A stretch of DNA of 64,000 nt from assembly GCF_017329565.1 (NCBI RefSeq), contig NZ_JAFMTT010000007.1, one strand, 5' to 3'. A program made the translations under genes and the position numbers. This stretch comes from Alicyclobacillus mali. Lineage in GTDB: Bacteria; Bacillota; Bacilli; Alicyclobacillales; Alicyclobacillaceae. This document shows positions 34,904 to 43,265 of the stretch, piece by piece. The notes beneath the pieces are model-generated. The model worked only from the letters and a program-made list of their open reading frames with translations, made no database searches and had not been told where the DNA came from. Every line of letters starts with the position of its first letter. Position 1 is the first letter of the stretch.

Positions 34904-34933
34904 AATCGGTGTCCGGTGAGCCGGGCACCGATT
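34904..34933 (+). terminator. Strong hairpin after tRNA-Ser
   Basis: AATCGGTGTCCGG and CCGGGCACCGATT pair over 13 bp (one G-U) with a TGAG loop. No T-run follows, so it may be a processing hairpin or the 5' part of the SRP transcript rather than a true terminator. Confidence 0.55.
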
Positions 34934-34944
34934 GTGCCAAAATG

Positions 34945-35100
34945 GGCGAAAAAACGCGGCTTTGGACCAAATCCTGATTGGGTCCCGCGCGGCGAAAACT
35001 CCCGAACCGTGTCAGGTCCTGACGGAAGCAGCACTAAGGGAGACCTTTCGGGCGACGCGGGGGTGCCTGATCGGGGTTTGGTTCAAGGTCGCGTTTTGCC
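34945..35100 (+). ncRNA. ffs: Signal recognition particle RNA
   Basis: The apical loop GTCAGGTCCTGACGGAAGCA (35011 region) and the following AGC ACTAAGG are the SRP RNA signature that binds Ffh. The two arms CGCGG.. TTTGGACCAAA.. and ..GGTTTGGTTCAAGG..CGCG pair as the long helix, and AAAACGCG (34951-34958) pairs with CGCGTTTT (35090-35097). It lies between tadA and dnaX as in B. subtilis (scr). I cannot see a clear Alu domain; the 5' end could extend upstream. Ends are approximate. Confidence 0.85.
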
Positions 35101-35231
35101 ATGTATCCAGCGGGCATGTGCTACGCTTGTGTCGAACGTCGTCGAATGGCGGGATCTTTCGTCGATGGGGCAGGATTTGCTCTCGGCGCTACGAATACAC
35201 CCAAGACAACGACTGCGACATAGAGTGGGTG

Positions 35232-36335
35232 ATGCTTGTGCGCGAGACACGCAAGTCGGGTGCGGTTCGAGAACCGGACGCCGGGCAAGTGAACCTCATC
35301 CACGCGGGCGTGGTGTTTCTCTCGAAAGACCTGCTCATTCGGCTGGAGAACAGGCTCGCCAAGGACTTGTTCGGCTGGACAGAGGAACGGTGCATGGCGC
35401 CTCTTTGCGAGGTGCTGTCGATAGATTCCGAGGAGTATCAGTTGCTGTGCCGTATCGTCGCCGAAGACTGCGAGTACCGTGACGCGGTGGTCAAATGGGA
35501 AGTGGACGGCACCGTACGCCACGTCCTTATGGATTCGTTCGTCGCCCGTCACGCTGAGACGGACGAAACGGGCGTGTACATTGTGATGCGGGATATGGGC
35601 AACTTTGCGCTGCTCAACCAGCACACGGAGAAAATTGAGCGCATTGCTACCATCGGGCGGTTGGCGGCCGGTGTCGCTCACGAGATTCGAAATCCACTCA
35701 CGACCATTAAGGGATTCCTGCAACTGTTGGAGCAGCGCCTCGAGCGCGCGGACATGCTTGACGAGATCGCGTACATCCGCGTGATGATGCAGGAAATCGA
35801 GCGGGTGAACGCGCTTGTGACGGAGCTTTTGCTCCTATCGAAGCCGCAGGACATGGCGTGGACGGACGTCTCCGTCGCCGAATTGCTGGCCGAATTACGC
35901 CCCTGGCTCGATGAGGAGGCCCGCAAGCGCGGAGTCGAGACGGTGTACGAAGTGCCTGCGGAACTCGAACTGCAGGCGGACCGCGGCATGATGGAGCAGC
36001 TCTTCGTCCACCTTGCGCGCAACGCCATGGAGGCGATGGAGGCGGGCGGGCGGCTGACCATTCGCGCCCGCGCCGAGGACGGTCGCGTGGAGCTTCAGTT
36101 CTCCGACACAGGGCCGGGGATTCCGTACTACCTCTTTGACCGCATTTTCGACGTGTTCTACACCACGAAGGAGAAGGGCACGGGCCTGGGTCTCGCCATC
36201 TGTCAGCGCATTGTGGCCGATCACGGCGGCCAGATCCGCGTGAGCTCGAAAGGGTTCGGCACGACGTTCACCGTGTCGCTGCCGAAGATGAGATCGTCGT
36301 CCGTTCGGGTCATCCAGCAGCGCCAATCCTCCTGA
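35232..36335 (+). CDS. Sensor histidine kinase, sporulation-kinase type
   Basis: 367 residues, no transmembrane segment. Residues ~20-125 look like a PAS-type sensory domain. The dimerisation/phosphoacceptor box is VAHEIRNPLTTIKGFLQLL with His150, the exact style of KinA/KinB-type kinases that feed the Spo0 phosphorelay. The ATPase domain has N (ARNAMEAM), G1 (DTGPGIP), F (FYTTKEKGTG) and G2 (GLGLAI). ATG at 35232; the ribosome site is weak. No response regulator is adjacent, which is usual for orphan sporulation kinases. Its 3' end overlaps a convergent membrane-protein gene. Confidence 0.85.
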   Translation: MLVRETRKSGAVREPDAGQVNLIHAGVVFLSKDLLIRLENRLAKDLFGWTEERCMAPLCEVLSIDSEEYQLLCRIVAEDCEYRDAVVKWEVDGTVRHVLMDSFVARHAETDETGVYIVMRDMGNFALLNQHTEKIERIATIGRLAAGVAHEIRNPLTTIKGFLQLLEQRLERADMLDEIAYIRVMMQEIERVNALVTELLLLSKPQDMAWTDVSVAELLAELRPWLDEEARKRGVETVYEVPAELELQADRGMMEQLFVHLARNAMEAMEAGGRLTIRARAEDGRVELQFSDTGPGIPYYLFDRIFDVFYTTKEKGTGLGLAICQRIVADHGGQIRVSSKGFGTTFTVSLPKMRSSSVRVIQQRQSS

Positions 36336-36793
36336 GTCAGAAGTTGCTCACAGTCCAAAATAGCGCGGCGCCCCATGCGTTGCGCGACCACTTCGTGGAG
36401 GTCGAGATAGGCGTACACGTAAGCCATCCACAGGGCCTCGAGGAACCCCCACAGCGGTACGTAGAGCGCAAGGACGACAGGGAGGCCGAGGGTGCGGCGG
36501 GCCAAATTGAAGTGCGAGACGTGGAGGCCCGCCCGCTGGGCTGCGAACAGAAGAAGCAGGTACACCGCGCTGTAGGCGATGCCCAGCCCAAGGGAGGCGC
36601 GTGCGCCGGCGCGCCGGAACAGGAGGTTTCGCCAGCGCACCGGGCCCCACCAGGTGGCGGCGAGCGGTGCGGCGATGAGGGCGCACTGCACGACGAGCCC
36701 GCGCCAGAACCCAAGCGGCACGGCTGTCCCGGGAACCAGGTTCGAACAAAGCGCACCGACGATGGGCGCGAGCAGGACGAAAACAGGCGCCAC
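36221..36793 (-). CDS. Polytopic membrane protein
   Basis: 190 residues from GTG at 36793 (GGGAGG 7 bases upstream). Five hydrophobic stretches are seen (VFVLLAPIVGALC, VVQCALIAAPLAATW, ASLGLGIAYSAVYLLLLF, LPVVLALYVPLWGFLEALWM). The last ~38 residues are encoded antisense to the 3' end of the histidine kinase gene. A faint resemblance to CPBP membrane proteases is seen, but the EExxxR motif is absent. Function unknown; antisense overlap of 115 bp is unusual. Confidence 0.6.
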   Translation of the reverse strand: MAPVFVLLAPIVGALCSNLVPGTAVPLGFWRGLVVQCALIAAPLAATWWGPVRWRNLLFRRAGARASLGLGIAYSAVYLLLLFAAQRAGLHVSHFNLARRTLGLPVVLALYVPLWGFLEALWMAYVYAYLDLHEVVAQRMGRRAILDCEQLLTQEDWRCWMTRTDDDLIFGSDTVNVVPNPFELTRIWPP

Positions 36794-36972
36794 AACATCG
36801 CCTCCCAGCAAGCGTCCCAGCACAGCATATCGTATGAATAGTTGGTGTATTTCGGTGGATCGCGCGGATTTCCTGTCCAGGCTTCTGCCAGAGCCCCTTT
36901 CCGGCTCATGCGACAGCGTCCCGTGAAACGGGCCTCCTCCTGTGGTAGAGTATCGGTGGAAGGAGGCCGAGC

Positions 36973-38730
36973 ATGGCGTACCAGGCACTCTACCGCGCGT
37001 ATCGCCCGCAGACGTTCGAGGACTTGGTCGGACAGCCTCACGTGCGCCAGACCTTGACCAACGCGCTGAAAAACGGTCAACTGGCACATGCCTATCTGTT
37101 TTGCGGGCCGCGCGGTACGGGAAAGACGAGCACCGCGAAGCTCTTGGCCAAGGCGGTCAACTGTCTTCACCCCAAGGACGGCTTCGAGCCCTGTAACGCC
37201 TGCGAGGCCTGCACGAGCATTCAGCGCGGATCCAACGTGGACGTGCAGGAGATTGACGCCGCTTCCAACCGCGGCGTGGATGAAATTCGGGATTTGCGCG
37301 ATCACGTCCATTACCTCCCCACGATGGCGAAGAAGAAGGTCTACATCGTGGACGAGGTCCACATGCTGACGCCGGAGGCGTTCAACGCGCTGCTCAAGAC
37401 GCTGGAGGAGCCGCCGGCGCACGTCCTGTTTGTGCTCGCCACCACCGAGCCTCACCGACTTCCTGCGACCATCATCTCGCGGTGCCAGCGGTTCGACTTT
37501 CGCCGCATCGCGCCGGAAGCCATTGTCGACCGCCTTCGCCTCGTGGCGCAGAGTCAGGCGATTGAAGCGGCTGATTCCGCGCTGTGGCGGCTCGCTGAGG
37601 CGGCCGACGGGGGCTTGCGCGACGCGCTCGCCCTGTTTGAACAGGCGGCGGCGTTTGGAAACGGCCGGATCGACGACACCACCGTCGCCGATGTGGTGGG
37701 CAGCGTCGACATCGGATCGCTCGTCGCGCTCGTGGGCGATCTCGCCGAGCGCTCGTTTCTCTCGGCCGTGGACAGGCTCGGGCGCTGGTACGCGTCGGGC
37801 AAGGACGCGAGCCGCATTGTGCACGACTTGTTGCAAGTGGTGCGCGATTTGTTTATCGTCAAGCTGTCGCAACGCCCGGACGCTCTCGCCGGCAAGCCTG
37901 TGGATCCCTATCTGCCGGTGGCTTCTCGCGATGACGTCACGGTGGACTGGTTGCTTGCCGCCATGCGCAGGCTGGGCGAACTCTACACGCAACTTCGGTA
38001 CGTGGAAGAGCCTCGCCTGGCGCTCGAAGCGGTGCTGATGGGCCTCGCGGCCGAGAGGCGGTCCGCAGGCAACGTGAATCCGGCGGCATCCGTGGATCCG
38101 GCGCGCACCGATGCGGCCGCCCGGCCGGATGGCCGCCCGCCTGAGCAGCCGGCTCAAGTTACCGATGTGCCCGTTCAGGCATCCGCTCCGGCCCCTGCGG
38201 CGCCTGAAGTGACACAGGGCCCGACGGACGCGCGAGAGAAGAGCAGCCGACCCGCGCCCGCCCGCGCGGCCGCGCACCGCAAGCGCGAGACGCTGGCGCG
38301 GCTGTATCGCGAGCGCGACGAGGCGCTTGAGGCGCGGCTTCGGGAGATGTGGCAGGACGTTCTCGCGTCCGTGAAGTCAAAACGCGTGCAGACGCACGCT
38401 TGGCTTTTGCACGGGGAGGTTGCGCTCGCCACACCGCGCGCCGTGGTGCTTTCATTCAAGAGCCGCATTCACCGCGAGGCCGTCATGAAACAGGCGGATC
38501 GCGCGGCCATTGAAGCGGCACTCGCGGAGGCGCTCGGACAACCTGTGCAACTCTTCGCCATCCTGCAGGCCGACTGGGAGGAGTTTGCGGCATCGTTGGC
38601 GCCGGCCGTTGTCGAGCAAGCCGGATCGCGCGAAGAGGGCGAGCCGCCATCGCCGGATGTGGTTCAGTTGGCGATTGACCTGTTTGGGGCTGACAAAGTG
38701 ACGGTGGAAGACGAGGGAGACAACCCATGA
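36973..38730 (+). CDS. dnaX: DNA polymerase III subunits gamma/tau
   Basis: 585-residue clamp-loader ATPase. Walker A GPRGTGKTS (45-53), zinc ligands C64, C74, C77 and C80, Walker B in VYIVDEVHML and the SRC-like ISRCQRFDF are intact. The C-terminal ~200 residues are an Ala/Pro-rich linker and a tau-type tail that should contact the polymerase. Start ATG with AAGGAGG upstream. Its stop overlaps the ybaB start (ATGA), giving the conserved dnaX-ybaB-recR operon. No clear slippery frameshift site was found. Confidence 0.97.
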   Translation: MAYQALYRAYRPQTFEDLVGQPHVRQTLTNALKNGQLAHAYLFCGPRGTGKTSTAKLLAKAVNCLHPKDGFEPCNACEACTSIQRGSNVDVQEIDAASNRGVDEIRDLRDHVHYLPTMAKKKVYIVDEVHMLTPEAFNALLKTLEEPPAHVLFVLATTEPHRLPATIISRCQRFDFRRIAPEAIVDRLRLVAQSQAIEAADSALWRLAEAADGGLRDALALFEQAAAFGNGRIDDTTVADVVGSVDIGSLVALVGDLAERSFLSAVDRLGRWYASGKDASRIVHDLLQVVRDLFIVKLSQRPDALAGKPVDPYLPVASRDDVTVDWLLAAMRRLGELYTQLRYVEEPRLALEAVLMGLAAERRSAGNVNPAASVDPARTDAAARPDGRPPEQPAQVTDVPVQASAPAPAAPEVTQGPTDAREKSSRPAPARAAAHRKRETLARLYRERDEALEARLREMWQDVLASVKSKRVQTHAWLLHGEVALATPRAVVLSFKSRIHREAVMKQADRAAIEAALAEALGQPVQLFAILQADWEEFAASLAPAVVEQAGSREEGEPPSPDVVQLAIDLFGADKVTVEDEGDNP

Positions 38731-39038
38731 AGAATATGAACCAATTGATGCGTCAGGCGAAAAAGATGCAGGAGGAAATCCTGAAGGCTCAGGCTTCGCT
38801 CGCGGAGCAAGTGGTCGAAGGGACGGCGGGCGGCGGTGCCGTCAAGGTGCGCATGAATGGGCACAAGGACGTGGTGGCGGTTGAGATCGACAAGAGCGTC
38901 GTGTCGCCGGATGACGTGGAGATGCTCCAGGATCTGGTTCTCGTGGCTATCCAGGACGCCTCCCAAAAGGCGAACGATCTCGCCGAACAAGTCATGGGCA
39001 AATACACACGCGGCCTCAACTTGCCGGGGATGTTCTGA
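38727..39038 (+). CDS. ybaB: Nucleoid-associated protein YbaB/EbfC
   Basis: 103 residues. Starts with MNQLMRQAKKMQEEILKAQ (a helical, coiled segment), then AGGGAVKVRMNGHKDVVAVEI and a second helix. Matches the YbaB family of small DNA-binding proteins co-transcribed with dnaX and recR. The start overlaps the dnaX stop. Confidence 0.95.
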   Translation: MKNMNQLMRQAKKMQEEILKAQASLAEQVVEGTAGGGAVKVRMNGHKDVVAVEIDKSVVSPDDVEMLQDLVLVAIQDASQKANDLAEQVMGKYTRGLNLPGMF

Positions 39039-39039
39039 G

Positions 39040-39639
39040 ATGTACGGGTATCCAGAGCCGGTGGCGCGGGCCATCGAACACTTCATGAAGTTGCCCGGCG
39101 TGGGGCCAAAGACGGCCGCGCGCCTGGCTTTTCATGTGCTCGAGATGAGCGAGGCGGACGTCCATGCCTTCGCCAAGTCGCTGATCGATTTGAAGACGGG
39201 GCTCACCGAATGCAGCGTCTGCTGCAACATTACAGAGGCTTCACCATGCGCCATCTGCCGGGATCCGCGTCGGGATCCGCGCGTCATCTGTGTGGTGCAG
39301 GAACCGCGGGACGTGATCGCCATGGAGCGGACGCGCGAGTACCATGGGTTGTACCACGTGCTGCACGGCGCCATCTCGCCGATGGAAGGCGTGGGCCCGC
39401 AGGACATTCGGATTCGGGAACTGGTGACTCGAGTGGGCGAAAACGAGGTTGAGGAAGTCATTCTTGCTACCAACCCCAACGTCGAGGGCGAGGCGACAGC
39501 GATGTACATCTCGCGCCTGTTGAAGCCGTTTCAGGTGAAATTGACGCGTATCGCGCACGGTTTGCCGGTGGGCGGCGACCTTGAGTACGCGGACGAGGTC
39601 ACGCTCGCGAAGGCCCTGGAGGGCAGGCGGGCGCTTTAG
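39040..39639 (+). CDS. recR: Recombination protein RecR
   Basis: 199-residue DNA repair protein loading RecA with RecF/RecO. A helix-hairpin-helix at the N-terminus (LPGVGPKTAARLAF), a C4 zinc finger (C58, C61, C70, C73) and a Toprim domain (VVQEPRDVIAMERT, then ILATNPNVEGEATA) are all present. ATG one base after the ybaB stop. Normal length. Confidence 0.97.
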   Translation: MYGYPEPVARAIEHFMKLPGVGPKTAARLAFHVLEMSEADVHAFAKSLIDLKTGLTECSVCCNITEASPCAICRDPRRDPRVICVVQEPRDVIAMERTREYHGLYHVLHGAISPMEGVGPQDIRIRELVTRVGENEVEEVILATNPNVEGEATAMYISRLLKPFQVKLTRIAHGLPVGGDLEYADEVTLAKALEGRRAL

Positions 39640-39695
39640 CAAGCGGTATGGATGCGCCGCGCCCAAATTTGCATTGTGAAACAGGAGGTACAGTG

Positions 39696-40157
39696 GTGTT
39701 TCGGGCGTTCTTCAAAGATTTTCGAGCGTTTATCCGCCGCGGAAATGTGATGGACTTGGCGGTCGCGGTGATCGTCGGAGGGGCGTTCGGGCAAATGGTC
39801 ACCGCGCTCGTCAATGACGTGATCATGCCCCCTATCGGACTCCTGCTTGGCAAAGTCGACTTCAGCAACCTGTACCTCAATTTGTCCGGCAAACACTATT
39901 CATCGCTTGCAGCGGCCAAGGCTGCAGGTGCTCCCATTATCCAATACGGTTTGTTCCTCAATACAGTCGTGAATTTTCTCATTGTCTCGCTGGTGATCTT
40001 CGTCGCCATTCGGCAGCTCAGCCGGCTGAGGAAGGCGGAACCTGCGAAAGCGCCGACCACGAAAACGTGCCGGTTTTGCAAGTCCGAGATACCGATAGAG
40101 GCTGTCCGTTGCGCCTACTGTACCTCGTTTGTGGAGGGCGAGGTGGAGGAGGGGTAA
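39696..40157 (+). CDS. mscL: Large-conductance mechanosensitive channel with zinc-ribbon tail
   Basis: 153 residues. The N-terminal amphipathic helix (FKDFRAFIRRGNVMDLAVAV), first transmembrane helix (IVGGAFGQMVTALVNDVIMP), periplasmic loop and second helix match MscL, the pore that opens under hypo-osmotic membrane tension. The C-terminus carries an added TCRFCKSEIPIEAVRCAYCT segment with four cysteines (C125, C128, C139, C142), a rubredoxin-like knuckle. GTG at 39696 with AGGAGGT 6 bases upstream. It lies just after recR, where B. subtilis has yaaL, so it is part of an insertion. Confidence 0.93.
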   Translation: MFRAFFKDFRAFIRRGNVMDLAVAVIVGGAFGQMVTALVNDVIMPPIGLLLGKVDFSNLYLNLSGKHYSSLAAAKAAGAPIIQYGLFLNTVVNFLIVSLVIFVAIRQLSRLRKAEPAKAPTTKTCRFCKSEIPIEAVRCAYCTSFVEGEVEEG

Positions 40158-40214
40158 CTCGGGCGGAAAACTGCAGCACTTGTCGCGTTTCAAGGTTCAG
40201 AATAAAGCGGGAGG

Positions 40215-40266
40215 TTGACAACGGAGATGTAAGTGCTTACACTATGAGCATCAAGTAAACGTTTAC
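40215..40266 (+). promoter_or_regulatory. Promoter with two LacI-type operators
   Basis: TTGACA (40215-40220), 17-bp spacer, TACACT (40238-40243). Two palindromes share the GTAA-N4-TTAC plan: GTAAGTGCTTAC (40229-40240, across the -10) and GTAAACGTTTAC (40255-40266, perfect, just after the start point), 26 bp apart centre to centre. Suits autoregulation by the LacI protein at 40310; a CcpA cre site is the alternative reading. Confidence 0.75.
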
Positions 40267-40309
40267 GTATGGGGTTGGTGCGTACGAATGACCGGTGGAG
40301 GTATCGGAT

Positions 40310-41428
40310 TTGTCCCAGCGGACCCCGGACGAACAAAGGCTAACAACGAATGCAAGCAAAAGTGACGGAAGCGCACACGGACGGTTTCACCTGCTCGGAA
40401 AGCCACGTCGGCTTTCCGTGACGATGAAAGATGTCGCTCGGGCGGCAGGAGTTTCGGTTGCTACAGTGTCTCACGTGTTGAATGGAACACGGAATGTGTC
40501 CCATGCAACGCGGGAGCGCGTGGAGGAAGCAATTCGTTCGACCGGATATTCTCGCAATGAAATTGCAAGAGAGTTAAAAACAGGAGCCTCAGACTTGGTT
40601 GGCGTGCACATTGTAGACTACAACCCTTTTTATACCGATGTTCTTCGGGGCATTGAACGTGCACTAGAGGGGGCAGGTATTAGGTTTGTCGTTGCAAGTA
40701 CCGGTGAGAATTGGCGTCGTCAGTTAGAATTGCTTGAGGCAATGGTGGCCCGCCGTATGCGAGGGCTCATTTTAGCCCCTGTGGACGGGTTTGACGCAGA
40801 GCGCGTGGCGCAGATCGTACCTCCAGACACGCGGGTGGTCCTGTACGACAGGGAGGTGCAACCGCCGCTTTTTCCTTCTATTACATCTGACAATTTGTCA
40901 GCTGCTCGGGAGATAGTCGATCATTTTGCGGGACATGGTTATCGGAACATTGGCATTATAGCCAGTGGAGAGCACATCTCCTCGATGCAGCATCGGCGTG
41001 CTGGATTTGTGCAGAGGGCAAGAGAACTTGGTTTAAACGTTTACGTAATTGAGACGGAATCGAATGAAGAGGGGGGGCGACATGCTGCGTATCAAGTGTT
41101 GGAGTCTAGGCGCAACGGAACAGCACTTGAAGCGCTGTTAGTAACAAACAACCTCATGCTAACAGGTGCCCTGTCCGTATTCCAATCCGCAGGCTGGAAA
41201 ATTGGGGCGGACATCGCTGTGGCAGGCTTTGACCATCACTTCTGGTGCGATGCAATGGCTCCTCCTTTGACGATGGTCAAGCAGCGGGCTGAGTTGATGG
41301 GGGAGCGGTGTGTTGAATGGTTGATGAAGAGCGATATTGGCGTCGGAGTTATTGAGAGATTGCCGACAGAACTCGTGATAAGGGGGTCATGTGGATGTCA
41401 GTCACCACTGCAGTTGAACCCGTCTTAG
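40310..41428 (+). CDS. LacI-family transcriptional regulator
   Basis: 372 residues from TTG at 40310, chosen for GGTGGAGGT 7 bases upstream. A ~38-residue N-terminal extension precedes the LacI helix-turn-helix (MKDVARAAGVSVATVSHVLN), hinge (RNEIARELKTG) and periplasmic-binding-like sensor domain (VHIVDYNPFYTDVLRGIERA). It heads a four-gene sugar-uptake cassette and is likely its repressor, acting at the paired operators upstream. Another operator-like palindrome lies inside the gene at 41033-41044. Base composition is clearly lower in GC than the flanks. Confidence 0.9.
   Translation: MSQRTPDEQRLTTNASKSDGSAHGRFHLLGKPRRLSVTMKDVARAAGVSVATVSHVLNGTRNVSHATRERVEEAIRSTGYSRNEIARELKTGASDLVGVHIVDYNPFYTDVLRGIERALEGAGIRFVVASTGENWRRQLELLEAMVARRMRGLILAPVDGFDAERVAQIVPPDTRVVLYDREVQPPLFPSITSDNLSAAREIVDHFAGHGYRNIGIIASGEHISSMQHRRAGFVQRARELGLNVYVIETESNEEGGRHAAYQVLESRRNGTALEALLVTNNLMLTGALSVFQSAGWKIGADIAVAGFDHHFWCDAMAPPLTMVKQRAELMGERCVEWLMKSDIGVGVIERLPTELVIRGSCGCQSPLQLNPS
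41033..41044 (+). promoter_or_regulatory. Intragenic operator-like palindrome
   Basis: TTAAACGTTTAC differs by one base from the perfect upstream operator GTAAACGTTTAC and lies ~780 bp downstream inside the LacI gene, a distance that allows DNA looping. Confidence 0.45.
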
Positions 41429-42186
41429 TTGCGAAAGGTATATCGAAGAATTTCGGGCGTATTCAGGCCCTTGCCGACGTGGAATTTGATGTGCGACCCG
41501 GAGAAGTTGTCGGACTGGTTGGGGACAATGGAGCCGGGAAATCAACGCTCATCAAAATTTTATCTGGCGCATTAATGCCTGATTCGGGTGAAATCTGGCT
41601 GAGGGGTGAGAGGGTATCTTTTCATTCTCCCGCAGAGGCGAGAGCAAAAGGGATTGAGACGGTATATCAGGATTTGGCGCTTGCTCCTCATTTGACAATA
41701 GAGGAAAATATTTTTCTTGGTCGTGAGATCATTGGATTCGGGTTGAAGAGGATCACGGGACACCTGGACAAAAAGTCGATGATTGAGCGTTCGCGGGAGA
41801 TCCTTGAGCAGTTGCATGTCCGTGTACGCTCGATGAGAGTTCCTGTAGCCGAGTTATCGGGTGGGCAGCGCCAGGCAGTGGCGGTTGCAAGAGCTGCCGC
41901 GTGGGGAGAAAGCCTCATTATCCTTGATGAGCCGACCAACCACCTAGGGGTAGAAGAGGTCGAGATGGTTCTGAATCTCATCCGGCGTTTGCGTGAGCGC
42001 GGACTTCCAGTCATCTTTATCAGCCACACGCTTCCGCACGTACTTGAAGTCACGGACCGCATCGACGTGATGTTCTTGGGGAGAAAAGTGGCCTCGCTCA
42101 AGACATCAGAGACTGATTTGGATGAGGTCGTGGCCTACATCACTGGATCGCGTGTGTCTGATACTCCGAAAAGCAGGAAGGGATGA
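41395..42186 (+). CDS. Sugar ABC transporter ATPase, single domain (FrcA-like)
   Basis: 263 residues. Walker A GDNGAGKST, Q-loop VYQDLAL, signature LSGGQRQ and Walker B LIILDEPT are intact. It has one nucleotide-binding domain, unlike the double-domain RbsA/MglA; this matches the fructose-type FrcA group of the CUT2 family. ATG at 41395, 8 bases after AAGGGGG; it overlaps the LacI gene by 34 bp. Partner permease and binding protein follow. Confidence 0.9.
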   Translation: MSVTTAVEPVLVAKGISKNFGRIQALADVEFDVRPGEVVGLVGDNGAGKSTLIKILSGALMPDSGEIWLRGERVSFHSPAEARAKGIETVYQDLALAPHLTIEENIFLGREIIGFGLKRITGHLDKKSMIERSREILEQLHVRVRSMRVPVAELSGGQRQAVAVARAAAWGESLIILDEPTNHLGVEEVEMVLNLIRRLRERGLPVIFISHTLPHVLEVTDRIDVMFLGRKVASLKTSETDLDEVVAYITGSRVSDTPKSRKG

Positions 42187-42190
42187 CTTT

Positions 42191-43204
42191 ATGGCCATGG
42201 ACACAGTGCGAGTCGTGGAGTCTCAGGATACTCAGCATAAACGAGTTACGCTCCAGGATTTGGGGGAACTATGGACTCTGGGGATTTTGATTATTTTAGT
42301 CATTGTGTTTTCTCTAGTCGCACCGGGGTTCTTTTCCGTTCAGAACTGGGTAAGTACCACGGTTGCGGCTTCAAATACCATCATCCTGGCAGTTGCCGAG
42401 ACATTTGTCATTCTTACGGGCGGTATTGACCTGTCCGTGGGGGCAATACTCGGCCTGTCGGGTATGGTGGGAGCGGAGGTGATGCAACTTCTATTACCCA
42501 GGGGAGATATTCTATCGCTAGTTCTGGGAATCTTGGCGGGTGTACTCACGGGGGCGGTGTGTGGGCTTATCAATGGTTTTGTGGTATCCGTGATGGATAT
42601 CACGCCCTTTATCGCAACGTTAGGCATGCTGGGGATTGCGACGGGAGCCACATACCTAATTACCAATGGTACCGATATTGTAAATCTACCTCAGGAAATA
42701 TCAAAAATCGGAGATTGGGTCATTGGCGGCGTATTTGGGTTCCCAGCTCTCGTCGCGCTGGTTGTTCTGCTCGTAGCTTGGTACTTTCTTCGCAAAACGC
42801 GGTTCGGTAAGTACACGTATGCGGTCGGATCGAATATGGAGGGCGCTCGGCGCTCCGGTATCAACACACGGGCTCATCTGTTCAAGGTCTATACGCTGTC
42901 AGGGTTCCTTTCCGGTCTGGCTGGGATGCTCATCGTCGCTCGGCTTGCTACGGGTAGTCCGCTCGAAGGAGCAAATGACGAGCTCAACGCTATCGCGGCA
43001 GTCGTCATAGGCGGTGCGAGTCTGTTCGGTGGTAGAGGCAGCGTAATTGGTTCGACCATAGGAGCCTTGATCATATCGGTGCTGATATCTGGGTTGGTGA
43101 TTATGGGCGTCCAACCTTATTGGCAGACAGTTACAATTGGGATCATCATCATCTTGGCGGTATTCGTGGACCAAAGGCGTTATCGAAACCGCGTCTTACG
43201 GTAG
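42191..43204 (+). CDS. Sugar ABC transporter permease (RbsC/FrcC-like)
   Basis: 337 residues with about ten hydrophobic helices. The FVILTGGIDLSVGAILGLSG segment and the later VVIGGASLFGGRGSVIGSTI are the BPD_transp_2 signatures of CUT2 permeases for ribose, fructose and similar monosaccharides. ATG at 42191 with GGAAGGG upstream. Middle gene of the cassette. Confidence 0.93.
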   Translation: MAMDTVRVVESQDTQHKRVTLQDLGELWTLGILIILVIVFSLVAPGFFSVQNWVSTTVAASNTIILAVAETFVILTGGIDLSVGAILGLSGMVGAEVMQLLLPRGDILSLVLGILAGVLTGAVCGLINGFVVSVMDITPFIATLGMLGIATGATYLITNGTDIVNLPQEISKIGDWVIGGVFGFPALVALVVLLVAWYFLRKTRFGKYTYAVGSNMEGARRSGINTRAHLFKVYTLSGFLSGLAGMLIVARLATGSPLEGANDELNAIAAVVIGGASLFGGRGSVIGSTIGALIISVLISGLVIMGVQPYWQTVTIGIIIILAVFVDQRRYRNRVLR

Positions 43205-43265
43205 TCGCAGGTATGGTATGCGGGAACAACGATGAAATCCAATTTGAGAGAATAGGGGTGTTGGT

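Noticed and set aside
36221..36793. CPBP-type membrane protease
   Set aside because: Helix pattern is vaguely similar, but the EExxxR and FxxxH motifs are missing.
40255..40266. Catabolite-responsive element (cre) for CcpA
   Set aside because: The palindrome is compatible with cre, but a second similar site and the adjacent LacI gene make a local operator more likely; not excluded.
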